Positions 9,121-17,845 of a stretch of 64,000 bases of DNA are shown here, piece after piece (the first letter of the stretch is position 1; every line of letters starts with the position of its first letter). The stretch comes from Paenibacillus endophyticus (lineage in GTDB: Bacteria; Bacillota; Bacilli; Paenibacillales; Paenibacillaceae). The translations under genes were made by a program, and so were the position numbers. Under the pieces are notes generated by a model, which was not told the origin of the DNA, ran no database searches, and worked only from the letters and a program-made list of their open reading frames with translations. The DNA is taken from assembly GCF_014192395.1 (NCBI RefSeq), contig NZ_JACHXW010000003.1:301054-365053 (forward strand), written 5' to 3'.

Positions 9121-9963
9121 CTATCCTTTTGATCCTGTAAGGACCACCCCCTCGACGATATACCGCTGTGCAAAGAAGTACAGCAGCCCAATCGGGATAA
9201 TGCTTATGAATGCACCGGCAGCAAGCGCCGGGAAATCCTGACTGGTTTGCCCGATCAACAGTTGAAGCCCTACGCTGAGCGTAAACATCTCATTGTTCTT
9301 GATATAAAGGAACGGGCCAAGGAAATCGAGCCAGGAATTCACGAATGCGAATATAATCGTCGTCACGATGATTGGCTTTGAAAGCGGCATAATGACTTTG
9401 GCATAAACGGTCCACCGATTGCCGCCATCGAGATAAGTCGCTTCATCAAGCTCCTGCGGAATCGTGAGGAAAAACTGCCGGAACAAGAAAATGTAGTAAG
9501 CTCCACCAAGCCATGCCGGTACGATAAGCGGCAGCCATGTATCGATCCAATGCAGCTTTGCAAAAAGCACATAGGATGGAATCATCATTATAGATGGAGG
9601 AATCATCAAAGTAAGCAATACAATTGGAAATAGCTTGTCCCTGTATTTGGTTGCAAAACGCGAGAAACCATAGGCTACAATAGAGCTTGATATCACTGCT
9701 CCAAGTGCGACAAAAATCGATATTGTGAATGAGTTTTGTATCCATTTCCACATGAGCGGCTGTACGGTAAACAGTCGATCGAACGCTTCGAAGGTCAGCT
9801 GCTCCGGAAACAAGGACGGAGGAATCTTATATGTTTCCATCTTCGTCTTCATCATCGTGGAGAGCATCCAGACGAGAGGCCCTGCAAATACTATCAGCGT
9901 TGCGCACAGCAAGAAATATTTCAGCGCGGTACCGCTCAGGCTCATTTTTTGTCCGCCATTCAT
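9121..9963 (-). CDS. Carbohydrate ABC transporter permease (MalG type)
   Basis: 280-residue inner-membrane permease with about six membrane helices beginning at ALKYFLLCATLIVFAGPLVW. The EAA loop that contacts the ATPase is visible as DEATYLDGGNRW..IMPLSKP near residues 178-200. The ATG at 9963 has AGGGGGAA upstream. It follows the MalF-type gene by 11 bases and precedes the binding protein, completing one importer. Confidence 0.94.
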   Translation of the reverse strand: MNGGQKMSLSGTALKYFLLCATLIVFAGPLVWMLSTMMKTKMETYKIPPSLFPEQLTFEAFDRLFTVQPLMWKWIQNSFTISIFVALGAVISSSIVAYGFSRFATKYRDKLFPIVLLTLMIPPSIMMIPSYVLFAKLHWIDTWLPLIVPAWLGGAYYIFLFRQFFLTIPQELDEATYLDGGNRWTVYAKVIMPLSKPIIVTTIIFAFVNSWLDFLGPFLYIKNNEMFTLSVGLQLLIGQTSQDFPALAAGAFISIIPIGLLYFFAQRYIVEGVVLTGSKG

Positions 9964-9974
9964 ATATGTTCCCC

Positions 9975-10868
9975 CTATTTCTCGCCTTCGTAATACACAA
10001 AGCGGTTTGATAGCTTCATGAGGACAAACGTGACCAGTGCAATTAATGCGAATAAAAAGATAGACTGCGACATGGCCATACTAAATTTCAAATCCGTAAA
10101 AGCCGACTTGTAAATGTTATACACGAACGTATAAGCCGCGTAGTTCGGGCCGCCTTTTGAAAGCAGCAAGGCCTCGGTAAACATTTGAAAATTGTACATC
10201 GTCTGAATAATGATAACGAAGAGAATCGATGGACTGATCATCGGCAGTGTAATGGAAAAAAAACGTCTCAATCTGCTGGCCCCGTCAATATCAGCCGCCT
10301 CATATAAGTGCATTGGAACGTTTTTGAGCGCCGCCAGGAATATAAGCACGCCGCTGCCGGATATCCATACCTGCAGTAAAATAATAACTGGCTTAATCGT
10401 ATGTTCGCCGCCGATCCAATCCGTCTTTGCCATTCCGAGCAGGCTAAGTCCTGCATTCAGAATGCCGAACTCGGAGTTGAATACGAGTCTCCATATAATG
10501 ACCGTTGCGACGATTGGCACTAAGGTAGGCAAGTAATAGAAGGTACGAAACAAGGCGATGCCCCGTACGTTGAAATTGAGCAGCAGAGCGAGAACCAGCA
10601 TGCCTGCCGTTACGATCGGAACGCCGAAGACGACGAAATACATCGTGTTCAGCAGGCTTTTCATAAATATAGGATCATCGATCATATGGATGAAATTGCT
10701 GAGACCTACAAACTCATATTCAACTGCTCCTGGCAGCTTCGCATCTGTAAACGAATAAAAGACCGAGGTTCCGAACGGAATTAAGAAAAAGGTAATAAAA
10801 CCGATGATCCACGGCATTATGAACAGAAAAAACAACAATGTGTCATACTTCCTCAAACTCTTCATCAT
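9975..10868 (-). CDS. Carbohydrate ABC transporter permease (MalF type)
   Basis: 297-residue permease with about six membrane helices (first: LLFFLFIMPWIIGFITFFLI). The EAA loop reads YEAADIDGASRLRRFFSITL near residues 190-210. Two adjacent ATGs at 10868 and 10865 follow AGGGG; either may be used. It is eight bases from the stop of the upstream oxidoreductase and eleven from the MalG-type gene, so all belong to one operon. Confidence 0.94.
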   Translation of the reverse strand: MMKSLRKYDTLLFFLFIMPWIIGFITFFLIPFGTSVFYSFTDAKLPGAVEYEFVGLSNFIHMIDDPIFMKSLLNTMYFVVFGVPIVTAGMLVLALLLNFNVRGIALFRTFYYLPTLVPIVATVIIWRLVFNSEFGILNAGLSLLGMAKTDWIGGEHTIKPVIILLQVWISGSGVLIFLAALKNVPMHLYEAADIDGASRLRRFFSITLPMISPSILFVIIIQTMYNFQMFTEALLLSKGGPNYAAYTFVYNIYKSAFTDLKFSMAMSQSIFLFALIALVTFVLMKLSNRFVYYEGEK

Positions 10869-10876
10869 GACACCCC

Positions 10877-11977
10877 TTAGCTCATTAGTTCTTCCAAATA
10901 GACATACCGTTCTTCAATAATCGATTTCTCCGCGGCAAGGGCAATAAGCAATGCATCTCGCCCAATCTGTGCGGTAGCGAACGGCTGCTTTCCTTCCTTC
11001 AAACAAGCAATAAACGCTTTACGCTGCGTTTGTCCGCCTGTATGCCCGCCCATGATCGAGTCAGAGGTCACGTCAATCTCGAGATGGTCTTTCGTCAAAT
11101 CTTCACCGCCGACAATATCAATGGTCTTATCGTTTTTGGCTACCATTTGGCCTCCATTTTCCCCGATTAACCCAATTTCAAGTCCGTCTCCCATTAAATT
11201 TCTTGGTTTTAAGTACATGCACAAGCCCAGGTTGGCTTTGCTTCCGTTGTCGTAGTCAATCGTAATAAAAGCATGGTCGACGATCGAAGGATCCGAAATA
11301 TTTTTGGCAGGATAATGGCTGTACGAATTCGTAATCCGGTTTTCTTGGCCTAGCTTCATTACATGCTGGCCGCCAGAAGCAAACACGCGCACCGGCTTCG
11401 CCTTAATCATCCAGTTGAAAATATCAAAGTGATGGCAGTCCTTCTCTACGATCGCCCCGCCTGATTTCGATTTATCATAGAACCAGTCAGCTGGCGGGAA
11501 CGGATCGCGAAACTCCTTGCACCACATCATCTTCACATCTCCAAGGCGCCCCTGCTCCAGCTCCTTCGCCATCCTGCGGTATACATTGGAGTAGCGATAC
11601 ACAAGGCCGATTTGCAAAATCCGTTGATTGTCCTCTGCCGCTTTGATGATGGCATCGCAATCCTCCAACGTATGGGCGACCGGCTTCTCCAGAAAAACAT
11701 GCTTGCCTGCTTCCAAGAACGCAACCGCTACTTCTCGATGCAAATAGTTCGGTACACTGATTACGACCGCGTCCAAATCCTCTTTCTGAAGAAGCTCGCG
11801 GTAGTCCGTACACACTGTCGGCTTGCTATTCGTTAGTTCAGCCATCGTACGCGCTACATTCGCCTCATTCATGTCGCATATATACAACACCTCGCATTCT
11901 TCCAACATGTCAAAGCCGATGCAATGATGCGAGCCCATATCACCTACGCCGATAAATGCCATTCTAATCTTACTCAT
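10877..11977 (-). CDS. Gfo/Idh/MocA family oxidoreductase
   Basis: 366-residue NAD(P)-dependent sugar dehydrogenase-like protein, first gene of the transporter operon. The Rossmann motif is AFIGVGDMGSHH near the N-terminus; the family signature is FLEKPVAHT, and KDCHHFDIFNWM carries the catalytic-region histidine found in the family. The ATG at 11977 has GGAGAG seven bases upstream; the TTG at 12010 does not. The promoter region upstream holds two LacI-type palindromes, so this operon is the likely target of the repressor at 6440-7489. It probably oxidises the imported sugar. Confidence 0.92.
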   Translation of the reverse strand: MSKIRMAFIGVGDMGSHHCIGFDMLEECEVLYICDMNEANVARTMAELTNSKPTVCTDYRELLQKEDLDAVVISVPNYLHREVAVAFLEAGKHVFLEKPVAHTLEDCDAIIKAAEDNQRILQIGLVYRYSNVYRRMAKELEQGRLGDVKMMWCKEFRDPFPPADWFYDKSKSGGAIVEKDCHHFDIFNWMIKAKPVRVFASGGQHVMKLGQENRITNSYSHYPAKNISDPSIVDHAFITIDYDNGSKANLGLCMYLKPRNLMGDGLEIGLIGENGGQMVAKNDKTIDIVGGEDLTKDHLEIDVTSDSIMGGHTGGQTQRKAFIACLKEGKQPFATAQIGRDALLIALAAEKSIIEERYVYLEELMS

Positions 11978-12120
11978 GTCCGCACTCTCCGTTGTCTTTT
12001 TTTGCGCCAAGCCTTACTCAGCAGTATTGATGTGAGATAAGCTAACCAACTTCATTTCATGTTTTGATAGTAATGCAATTTTTTCACTCTGTCAACAAAA
12101 AATTGGCTAATTTATAATGA

Positions 12121-12137
12121 TAATTTGCGGCAAATTA
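12121..12137. promoter_or_regulatory. Putative LacI-type operator, copy 2
   Basis: TAATTTGC-G-GCAAATTA is a perfect 8+1+8 palindrome with the central G typical of LacI-family operators. It lies about 145 bases upstream of the oxidoreductase/transporter operon and shares its core with the sites at 7561 and 12248. Confidence 0.8.
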
Positions 12138-12247
12138 ATAAAAATCATTTTCTCTCGGTATTACGGATACTTTTTCAACGTATTTTTTCATTAACCTCCA
12201 TACATTCAGCTATACACAACGGTTATATTGAAAATGTAAGCTTTTTC

Positions 12248-12260
12248 ATTTGCCGCAAAT
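12248..12260. promoter_or_regulatory. Putative LacI-type operator, copy 3
   Basis: ATTTGC-C-GCAAAT is a perfect 6+1+6 palindrome, 127 bases (centre to centre 125) from the site at 12121, a spacing compatible with DNA looping. Same core as the other two copies. Confidence 0.7.
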
Positions 12261-12336
12261 TATTAAGTGTTATGTCTGCGTTATATTTGTGCATTTATCG
12301 CAATTTTTGCAAACAAGCATCGTATCCAAGCAAAAA

Positions 12337-12367
12337 AAGCCGGCATCCACGTATAGGATACCGGCTT
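12337..12367 (-). terminator. Terminator of the DUF3024-like gene
   Basis: Minus strand: AAGCCGGTATCC and GGATGCCGGCTT form the stem, followed by TTTTTT. The distance to the stop at 12536 is about 170 bases; nothing else readable lies between. Confidence 0.7.
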
Positions 12368-12535
12368 ATTGCTCTATTTCTTTGTTAAATCTGTTGCATA
12401 TTTTGTATGGATCTGCTACCTTCTTATTCTTGAATAACCCGCAGGTTCATTCAACCAGAAGAGGCATCCCCTGCTTGGCTTCGGAATGTGCTATATGCAG
12501 AGCTAACAGTACCATTCAAGGCTGGAACAGACAAT

Positions 12536-12832
12536 CTATGACTTCCAGAAAAGACCTTCCTGATCCATCTCAACCCATTCCAGCTGCTGCTCGAAATCTT
12601 CGCTTGGGGAAATAACTTCAACAAATGACCATTTATTGTCCTCGATTTTCGCGTACACCTTCCATTTTTGCGATTCTAACCGAAACTGTACAATATCGAC
12701 ACGATCCCACTCGTTTCGCTTAGCGGTTGGGCGCTCCTCCGCAAGCGTCAATTGATTGCCTACAATCTCATGCCGCAGCCTGACGGATACGCGCAAATCC
12801 CCTGGCACCTTATGCTCGATATAACCATCCAT
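12536..12832 (-). CDS. DUF3024-like small protein, start codon uncertain
   Basis: At least 98 residues. Segments VSVRLRHEIVGNQLTLAEERP and QKWKVYAKIEDNKW resemble the DUF3024 family, a small domain of unknown function. The first ATG (12832) has no ribosome-binding site, while in-frame codons upstream read LDPFTVKRLASI, which fits the family's N-terminal helix, and a good site AGAGGTGG lies at 12879-12886. No ATG, GTG or TTG exists there: the candidates are CTG at 12868 and ATA at 12871, after a TGA at 12877. The true protein may therefore be about 110 residues from a rare start. Role unknown. Confidence 0.6.
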   Translation of the reverse strand: MDGYIEHKVPGDLRVSVRLRHEIVGNQLTLAEERPTAKRNEWDRVDIVQFRLESQKWKVYAKIEDNKWSFVEVISPSEDFEQQLEWVEMDQEGLFWKS

Positions 12833-12902
12833 TATAGAAGCAAGACGTTTAACTGTAAAAGGATCCAGTATCCTTCACCCACCTCTTAAAACATCATTCA
12901 GC

Positions 12903-12956
12903 CTACCAGCTTGCTTTCTTTACACCAGGAATTTGCCCGGCATGCGCCAGCTCGCG
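12903..12956 (-). pseudogene. rpsN: 3' remnant of ribosomal protein S14 gene (rpsN)
   Basis: The minus strand reads RELAHAGQIPGVKKASW followed by TAG (stop 12903-12905). These 17 residues are the hallmark C-terminus of bacterial ribosomal protein S14. Upstream codons (KLNISA before it) no longer match S14, there is no zinc-ribbon or RKF segment, and no start within reach, so only the last 18 or so codons survive. A paralogous rpsN in Bacillota is often under metal control, and this stub lies beside metal-uptake genes, which may be its former setting (inference). Confidence 0.8.
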
Positions 12957-13097
12957 GGCAGAAATGTTCAGCTTTGCAACCCTTATTTTATTTATTGAGG
13001 AATGATGCACGTAAAAGTGACTTGGACAAAACCAAAAGGCTTCCTTTATTTTGTCCATTGAGTCTAATACGATTATCCATTACGATTGTTTTATACC

Positions 13098-13116
13098 GAT
13101 AATGATTCTCATTATC
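13098..13116. promoter_or_regulatory. Fur box upstream of siderophore-binding lipoprotein
   Basis: GATAATGATTCTCATTATC matches the 19-bp Fur consensus at 17 positions and is itself a near-perfect palindrome. It ends 28 bases before the start at 13145, so iron-bound Fur should block transcription. Confidence 0.88.
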
Positions 13117-13144
13117 TCAAATATTTTTTCGGAGGAGAACGAAC

Positions 13145-14137
13145 ATGTATCGAAGTTCCAAAACTGTCGCTCTACTGAGCACTTTCGCATTAATGGGGGC
13201 ATTATTGCTAGGCTGTGGCAGCAGCAACACCAACGAAAGCAACGCGGCAAGTCCTGTCGCAGAAACGACGGAAGTACCTGCGGCAACGGAGGAAGCTGCA
13301 GCAACTACCCGCGTGTTCACCGACTGGTTGAAGCATGAGGTCGAAGTTCCCGTTACGCCTCAGCGCGTCATTTATCATGGGGAAACGACCGGTGATTTGC
13401 TTGCCCTTGGCGTTAAGCCTATTGGCATTATGGTTGATGCCATTACAGGTACAGTCATGGAAAACCAGCTTCCGGACGTTGAAGATGTCGGCTTTCCGCT
13501 AAGCGTAGAGAAATCCTTGTCGCTGAAGCCCGATCTTATTATTTTTTCCAATTCCGACGAACAACAATACGAAGCTATCTCGAAGGTTGCACCTACCGTA
13601 ACCTTTAATACGTTCGATAAGCTTGATGTGCGGATGCGCTTTTTAGGCGATCTACTCAATAAGAAGCAAGAAGCCGAGGATTGGCTGGCCGCACATGCAG
13701 TCAAAATGTCCGATATGTGGGCAGAGCTGCATGCGAACGGAGTGAAAGAAGGCGAGACCGCCTCAGTATTCACGTTGTATCCAGGCAACCGCCTATTTAT
13801 CATGGCAGGTGCAGGGCTTCCGCAATTTTTGTATGAGGAAGGCGGCTTCAAGCCAACGCCGATCATTCAAGATCTCATCGACAAAGAAACAGGCTTTGCC
13901 GAAATTTCCGCCGAGCTGCTGCCCCAATACGCGGCTGATCGTATCTTTATTCTCAATCCCGTAGATCCTGCAGCCCAAGAATCCACTAGCGATCTGCTCA
14001 AGAGCGAAATTTGGCAAAAGCTCCCGGCCGTTCAAAGCGGTCAAGTATACAACTTTGATATTTTGAAAGCAAGCAGCGACGCCATCTCCAGAGAATGGTT
14101 AATCGATGAGCTGCCGAACGTCCTATTGAAAAAGTAA
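13145..14137 (+). CDS. Iron-siderophore ABC transporter substrate-binding lipoprotein
   Basis: 330-residue FepB/FhuD-type binding protein of the helical-backbone class. Signal and lipobox: LLLGC at about residues 21-25, then an acidic/Ala linker. The body starts at VFTDWLKHEVEVPVTPQRVI and has the typical EAISKVAPTVTF. A strong GGAGGAG site precedes the ATG at 13145 and a Fur box overlaps the promoter. No permease or ATPase genes are adjacent, so it must share them with another locus or serve as an auxiliary receptor. Its body resembles the C-terminal half of the next gene, the AraC fusion, suggesting that both bind the same ferric siderophore. Confidence 0.92.
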   Translation: MYRSSKTVALLSTFALMGALLLGCGSSNTNESNAASPVAETTEVPAATEEAAATTRVFTDWLKHEVEVPVTPQRVIYHGETTGDLLALGVKPIGIMVDAITGTVMENQLPDVEDVGFPLSVEKSLSLKPDLIIFSNSDEQQYEAISKVAPTVTFNTFDKLDVRMRFLGDLLNKKQEAEDWLAAHAVKMSDMWAELHANGVKEGETASVFTLYPGNRLFIMAGAGLPQFLYEEGGFKPTPIIQDLIDKETGFAEISAELLPQYAADRIFILNPVDPAAQESTSDLLKSEIWQKLPAVQSGQVYNFDILKASSDAISREWLIDELPNVLLKK

Positions 14138-14160
14138 ATTTCGCTTTTAAATAAAATCCG

Positions 14161-14201
14161 GAAGAAGCTCTTCAGCTATTGTTGAAAAGCTTCTTCTTTT
14201 T
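14161..14201 (+). terminator. Rho-independent terminator
   Basis: GAAGAAGCT pairs with AGCTTCTTC, followed by TTTTT; it lies just after the binding-protein gene. Confidence 0.85.
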
Positions 14202-14219
14202 GTCTATAATGAATTTAAT

Positions 14220-14234
14220 TGATAATAATTCTCA
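14220..14234. promoter_or_regulatory. Fur box upstream of AraC-binding-protein fusion
   Basis: TGATAATAATTCTCA matches the 7-1-7 Fur motif TGATAATnATTATCA at all but one defined position, 21 bases before the start at 14256. Confidence 0.82.
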
Positions 14235-14255
14235 TTACTGAAAAGAGGCAACATC

Positions 14256-15872
14256 ATGTCTACCGCACCGATAGCCCGTCTGCCGCTTCGCTCCTTGCTT
14301 TTTCACTATATAGATGTCGACTTGCTCGACTATGCTTCGGACGCAGTTTTAGCCGAGGAGACGACTTCCAGCTACATGCTGCTAGTATTTAAAAGCGGAA
14401 ACGGCAAGCTGTTTACGGAATCATTCAGCGCTTCCTTCTCGCCTGACAGCACGTTCCTGCTCTCGCCCTCCGCAGCTTATCAGTTCGAGAGCGTTAATGA
14501 CAGCCAGATCGAATATTTCCGAATCTCATTTCGCATATTCCATATTGAAGGCGGCCAGGCAGCCCCTTATGTGATACCACTATTCCCCGACCGCCAAGAG
14601 CTGCGCATATACCCGCAAACGCAGTGGAATGATTTGCTCAACCAGCTGTATGTCGGACATACAAACCAGCATGACTTGGAAGCGCATCGTCAGCAGCTTC
14701 ATTTCCAGAAGATCATCGAATTTCTGCTCGAGCATAATTTGCAGGTTGACCAGCTGCAAAGTTCTGCCCAAACGGTCGAGCAAACGATTCAATACATGCA
14801 AACAAACTTCCAAGATAACATAACCGTCAAACAGCTCGCACATATGGCTAATGTTCCTTCTTGGCAGTTTACGTCCATATTCAAAGAGCTTACCGGCAAA
14901 AAACCACTCGATTATTTGACAGAGCTGCGCATCAATAGGGCTAAGGAGTGGTTAACTCATACGGAAAGCACGCTCCGGGAAATTGCCGAACGGGTAGGCT
15001 TCACCGACGAATATTATTTCAGCCGTCGTTTTCGGCTTATGACGGGCTTTTCGCCGAGGCAATATGCCATATCAATGAGCCAAAACATTCTCGTCAAAGA
15101 TTGGAACGGCCATGAAGTCCGTATCCCTTCGCACCCGAGCCGGGTTCTTTATTGCGGTGAAACGGTTGGCGACATGAACATGCTGGGCATTCCTTTAATC
15201 GAGAACCATATTTTCTGCAAGGATAACCCGCTTAGTCAAGAGCTGGCGTCTAAGCTATCGCCGGACTTGATCATTTTCGATCATTATGACGAAGCGCTGT
15301 ATTCGCAAATCTCGCAAATTGCGCCAACCCTTACCTATAATTCCCGCGGCTCGTTGAATGACAGGCTGTTAATGCTCGGTAAGTGGTTTGGCAAAAAAAA
15401 AGAAGCCCAGCAGTGGCTTCTTCATCATAACAGCAATACTTTATTGATGTGGAAGCAGCTTCGGACGCTTATACGACCGGAGGAGACCGCTTCCGTGTTT
15501 GTTTTCCACAGGGGAAAACGCTTATTCGTTATGGGCAATATCGGTCTTTCCTCGATCCTTTACCATCCCGATGGCTTCCGTCCTGCTGGCAAGGTCCAGC
15601 AAATTTGGAATTCAGGCAGACCCTACAAGGAAATTACGGCCAAAACCATTCATCAATACGCGGGTGACCGGGTGTTCATGATGCTTCCGCAAAGTCCCGA
15701 GTCCAAGGCAGCCATGGAGGAGCTGATGAACAGCCCCGTTTGGTTCAATCTCCCTGCAGTGAAAAACGGATTCAGCTATCTGCTTGATGAGCAGGATTGG
15801 AACATAGAGGATGCGGCAGCCAGAGACAAGCTGCTCTCCCTTCTGCCGCAGCTCCTTACCCAATCCTCATAG
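14256..15872 (+). CDS. AraC family regulator fused to a siderophore-binding domain (Btr-like)
   Basis: 538-residue regulator in three parts: N-terminal sensor-like region (about 1-160), AraC double helix-turn-helix (about 170-270; LAHMANVPSWQFTSIFKELTG, then IAERVGFTDEYYFSRRF), and a periplasmic-binding-protein domain (about 275-538; VKDWNGHEVRIPSHPSRVLY). The same order is known from Btr of Bacillus subtilis, which activates siderophore uptake when it binds the siderophore. Start: ATG at 14256 with AAGAGG upstream. The C-terminal domain parallels the neighbouring lipoprotein (VFTDWLKHEVEVP), so that gene is a plausible target. Fur box upstream; it converges with the ABC exporter with seven bases between stops. 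Confidence 0.93.
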   Translation: MSTAPIARLPLRSLLFHYIDVDLLDYASDAVLAEETTSSYMLLVFKSGNGKLFTESFSASFSPDSTFLLSPSAAYQFESVNDSQIEYFRISFRIFHIEGGQAAPYVIPLFPDRQELRIYPQTQWNDLLNQLYVGHTNQHDLEAHRQQLHFQKIIEFLLEHNLQVDQLQSSAQTVEQTIQYMQTNFQDNITVKQLAHMANVPSWQFTSIFKELTGKKPLDYLTELRINRAKEWLTHTESTLREIAERVGFTDEYYFSRRFRLMTGFSPRQYAISMSQNILVKDWNGHEVRIPSHPSRVLYCGETVGDMNMLGIPLIENHIFCKDNPLSQELASKLSPDLIIFDHYDEALYSQISQIAPTLTYNSRGSLNDRLLMLGKWFGKKKEAQQWLLHHNSNTLLMWKQLRTLIRPEETASVFVFHRGKRLFVMGNIGLSSILYHPDGFRPAGKVQQIWNSGRPYKEITAKTIHQYAGDRVFMMLPQSPESKAAMEELMNSPVWFNLPAVKNGFSYLLDEQDWNIEDAAARDKLLSLLPQLLTQSS

Positions 15873-15879
15873 CTTCCTG

Positions 15880-17595
15880 CTACGTGCCGAACTGCGCTTG
15901 ATGCAATCGGCTGTATGCGCCGCGCTCTGCAAGCAGCTCTTCATGCTTGCCCTGCTCGGCAATGCCTTGGTCAGCGACGACGACGATGCGGTCCGCATTT
16001 TTAATAGTCGCGAGCCTGTGAGCGATCACCAGTGTCGTCCGCCCGCGTGAGAGCTCCCCCAGCGCCAGCTGGATAGCAGCTTCCGTCTCCGTATCCAACG
16101 CGGAGGTCGCCTCATCCAGAATCAGTATCGGCGGATTTTTCAAAAACATGCGGGCAATGGACAGCCGCTGCTTTTGGCCTCCAGAGAGCTTGACGCCTCT
16201 CTCGCCGATAAGGGTATCGAGACCTTCAGGCTGCGAGAGGACAAGCTCCTCCAACTGGGCCTGGCGCGCTGCCTGCATAACCTCCTCTTCAGAAGCCCCA
16301 AGCTTGCCATAAGCGATATTTTCCCTTATTGATCCGTCAAACAGGAAAACGTCCTGCTGAACGATCCCGATGTTAGAGCGCAGCGACTCCAGCGTCATCT
16401 GGCGAATATCCATGTCATCGATTAGAATGGAGCCTTCCTCCAGGTCATAGAATCGCGGCAGCAGGCTGCATAGCGTCGTTTTCCCTGCTCCGGATGGCCC
16501 GACCAGCGCTACCGTCTCCCCTGCACGAATGGACAGGTTTAGCCCAGTTAGAACTTTATCCTTGTTCTCGTAACCGAAAGTTACTTTGTTAAACTGAATA
16601 TCACCCTTTAGATGGTTAACGGCAACGGCATCCGGTGCATCATCGATGTCAGGTGCCGTTTCGAGCAGCTCCAAATAGCGTTTGAAGCCTGCGATTCCTT
16701 TTGGATACGTTTCGATGACGGAATTGATTTGCTGAATAGGGCTTAGAAATACGTTGGACAGCATTACGAAAGCAATAAATTCGCCATAGCTCATGTCGCC
16801 TTGAATGACGAACCATGTGCCGCATACGAGCACGAACAATGAAATCAGTCTCATTAGAATAAAGCTCATCGAGGAATTCCATGCCATAACGCGGTAAGCG
16901 ATCAGCTTCGTCAAGCGGAAGCGGCCATTATTTTCGGCAAAACGAGCCATTTCATGCTTCTCGTTCGCGAACGCTTGAACGACGCGGATACCGCTGACGT
17001 TGTTCTCAACGCGTGCGTTATAATCGGCGATATCGGAGAACATCCGATTGAAGGCTGCCGACATTTTGCGGCTGAAATACAGCGACAAATAAATCATGAG
17101 CGGAATGATGACAAAGGTCATAAGCGCAAGCTGCCAGTTGATGCTCAGCATAATCGCGAATGCGCCGGTCAGCGTCATCAAGGCGATAAACAAATCCTCG
17201 GGACCATGATGCGCAATCTCGCCTATATCCATCAGGTCATTGGTCATCCGCGAAACAAGATGCCCCGTCTTGTTATTGTCGAAGAAACGGAAGCTTAGCT
17301 TCTGCACGCGGTCGAACAGCTGCTTGCGCATATCCGATTCAATATTGATACCGAGCTTATGTCCCCAATAAGTGACTACATAGTGCAGCGCGGCGCTGAA
17401 AACATAAATACCCAGCAAGCCGACGCAAGAGTATAATATCCACTTCCAGTTGCCGCTTGGCAGCAAATCATCGACTACCCGATTAACAGCAAGCGGGAAA
17501 GCAAGTTCAAGCAACGCAGCCAATATGGCGCAGCTGAAATCCAAAATAAACAGCTTCTTGTAAGGCTTGTAATAAGCGAAAAAACGGCGAAGCAT
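15880..17595 (-). CDS. ABC exporter, fused permease and ATP-binding domains
   Basis: 571-residue half-transporter: six membrane helices (about 1-320) then a nucleotide-binding domain with Walker A GPSGAGKTTL, signature LSGGQKQRLSIARMF, Walker B ILILDEATSALD and H-loop IAHRLATI. Start: the ATG at 17595 (MLRRFFAYYKPYKK) follows AGAGGAAG; the longer frame to 17784 is not supported. A Fur-type box at 17636-17650 is 41 bases upstream. The family exports lipids, peptides or drugs; because of the Fur box and neighbours I infer a role in siderophore or metal homeostasis, for example siderophore export, but the substrate is not readable. Confidence 0.92.
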   Translation of the reverse strand: MLRRFFAYYKPYKKLFILDFSCAILAALLELAFPLAVNRVVDDLLPSGNWKWILYSCVGLLGIYVFSAALHYVVTYWGHKLGINIESDMRKQLFDRVQKLSFRFFDNNKTGHLVSRMTNDLMDIGEIAHHGPEDLFIALMTLTGAFAIMLSINWQLALMTFVIIPLMIYLSLYFSRKMSAAFNRMFSDIADYNARVENNVSGIRVVQAFANEKHEMARFAENNGRFRLTKLIAYRVMAWNSSMSFILMRLISLFVLVCGTWFVIQGDMSYGEFIAFVMLSNVFLSPIQQINSVIETYPKGIAGFKRYLELLETAPDIDDAPDAVAVNHLKGDIQFNKVTFGYENKDKVLTGLNLSIRAGETVALVGPSGAGKTTLCSLLPRFYDLEEGSILIDDMDIRQMTLESLRSNIGIVQQDVFLFDGSIRENIAYGKLGASEEEVMQAARQAQLEELVLSQPEGLDTLIGERGVKLSGGQKQRLSIARMFLKNPPILILDEATSALDTETEAAIQLALGELSRGRTTLVIAHRLATIKNADRIVVVADQGIAEQGKHEELLAERGAYSRLHQAQFGT

Positions 17596-17635
17596 ACACA
17601 ACTTCCTCTCTAACCTAATCTTGGTTCGACTTAAA

Positions 17636-17650
17636 TGAAAATCGTTATCA
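17636..17650. promoter_or_regulatory. Probable Fur box upstream of the ABC exporter
   Basis: The minus strand reads TGATAACGATTTTCA, matching the 7-1-7 Fur motif at all but two defined positions. Weaker than the boxes at 13098 and 14220, but placed 41 bases before the exporter start. Confidence 0.65.
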
Positions 17651-17845
17651 ATTGCAGCCCATTCATCGTAAAACAAAGCTGCCGCTCGCACAATGGACAA
17701 ACGTGAGCATTTTTTTGTACAAAATGAAACGCGGGTGCAGCCGGTACATGTCATAATTTTAGAGAAGCCATGTCCTTTTCTCATATTTCATGCATGAATA
17801 AGCTGTGCTAAAGTAAGAGCATATTGATGAAATGAGGGACATACA

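Noticed and set aside
17596..17784. N-terminal extension of the ABC exporter
   Set aside because: It would cover the Fur-type box and promoter, and the internal ATG at 17595 has a good ribosome-binding site.
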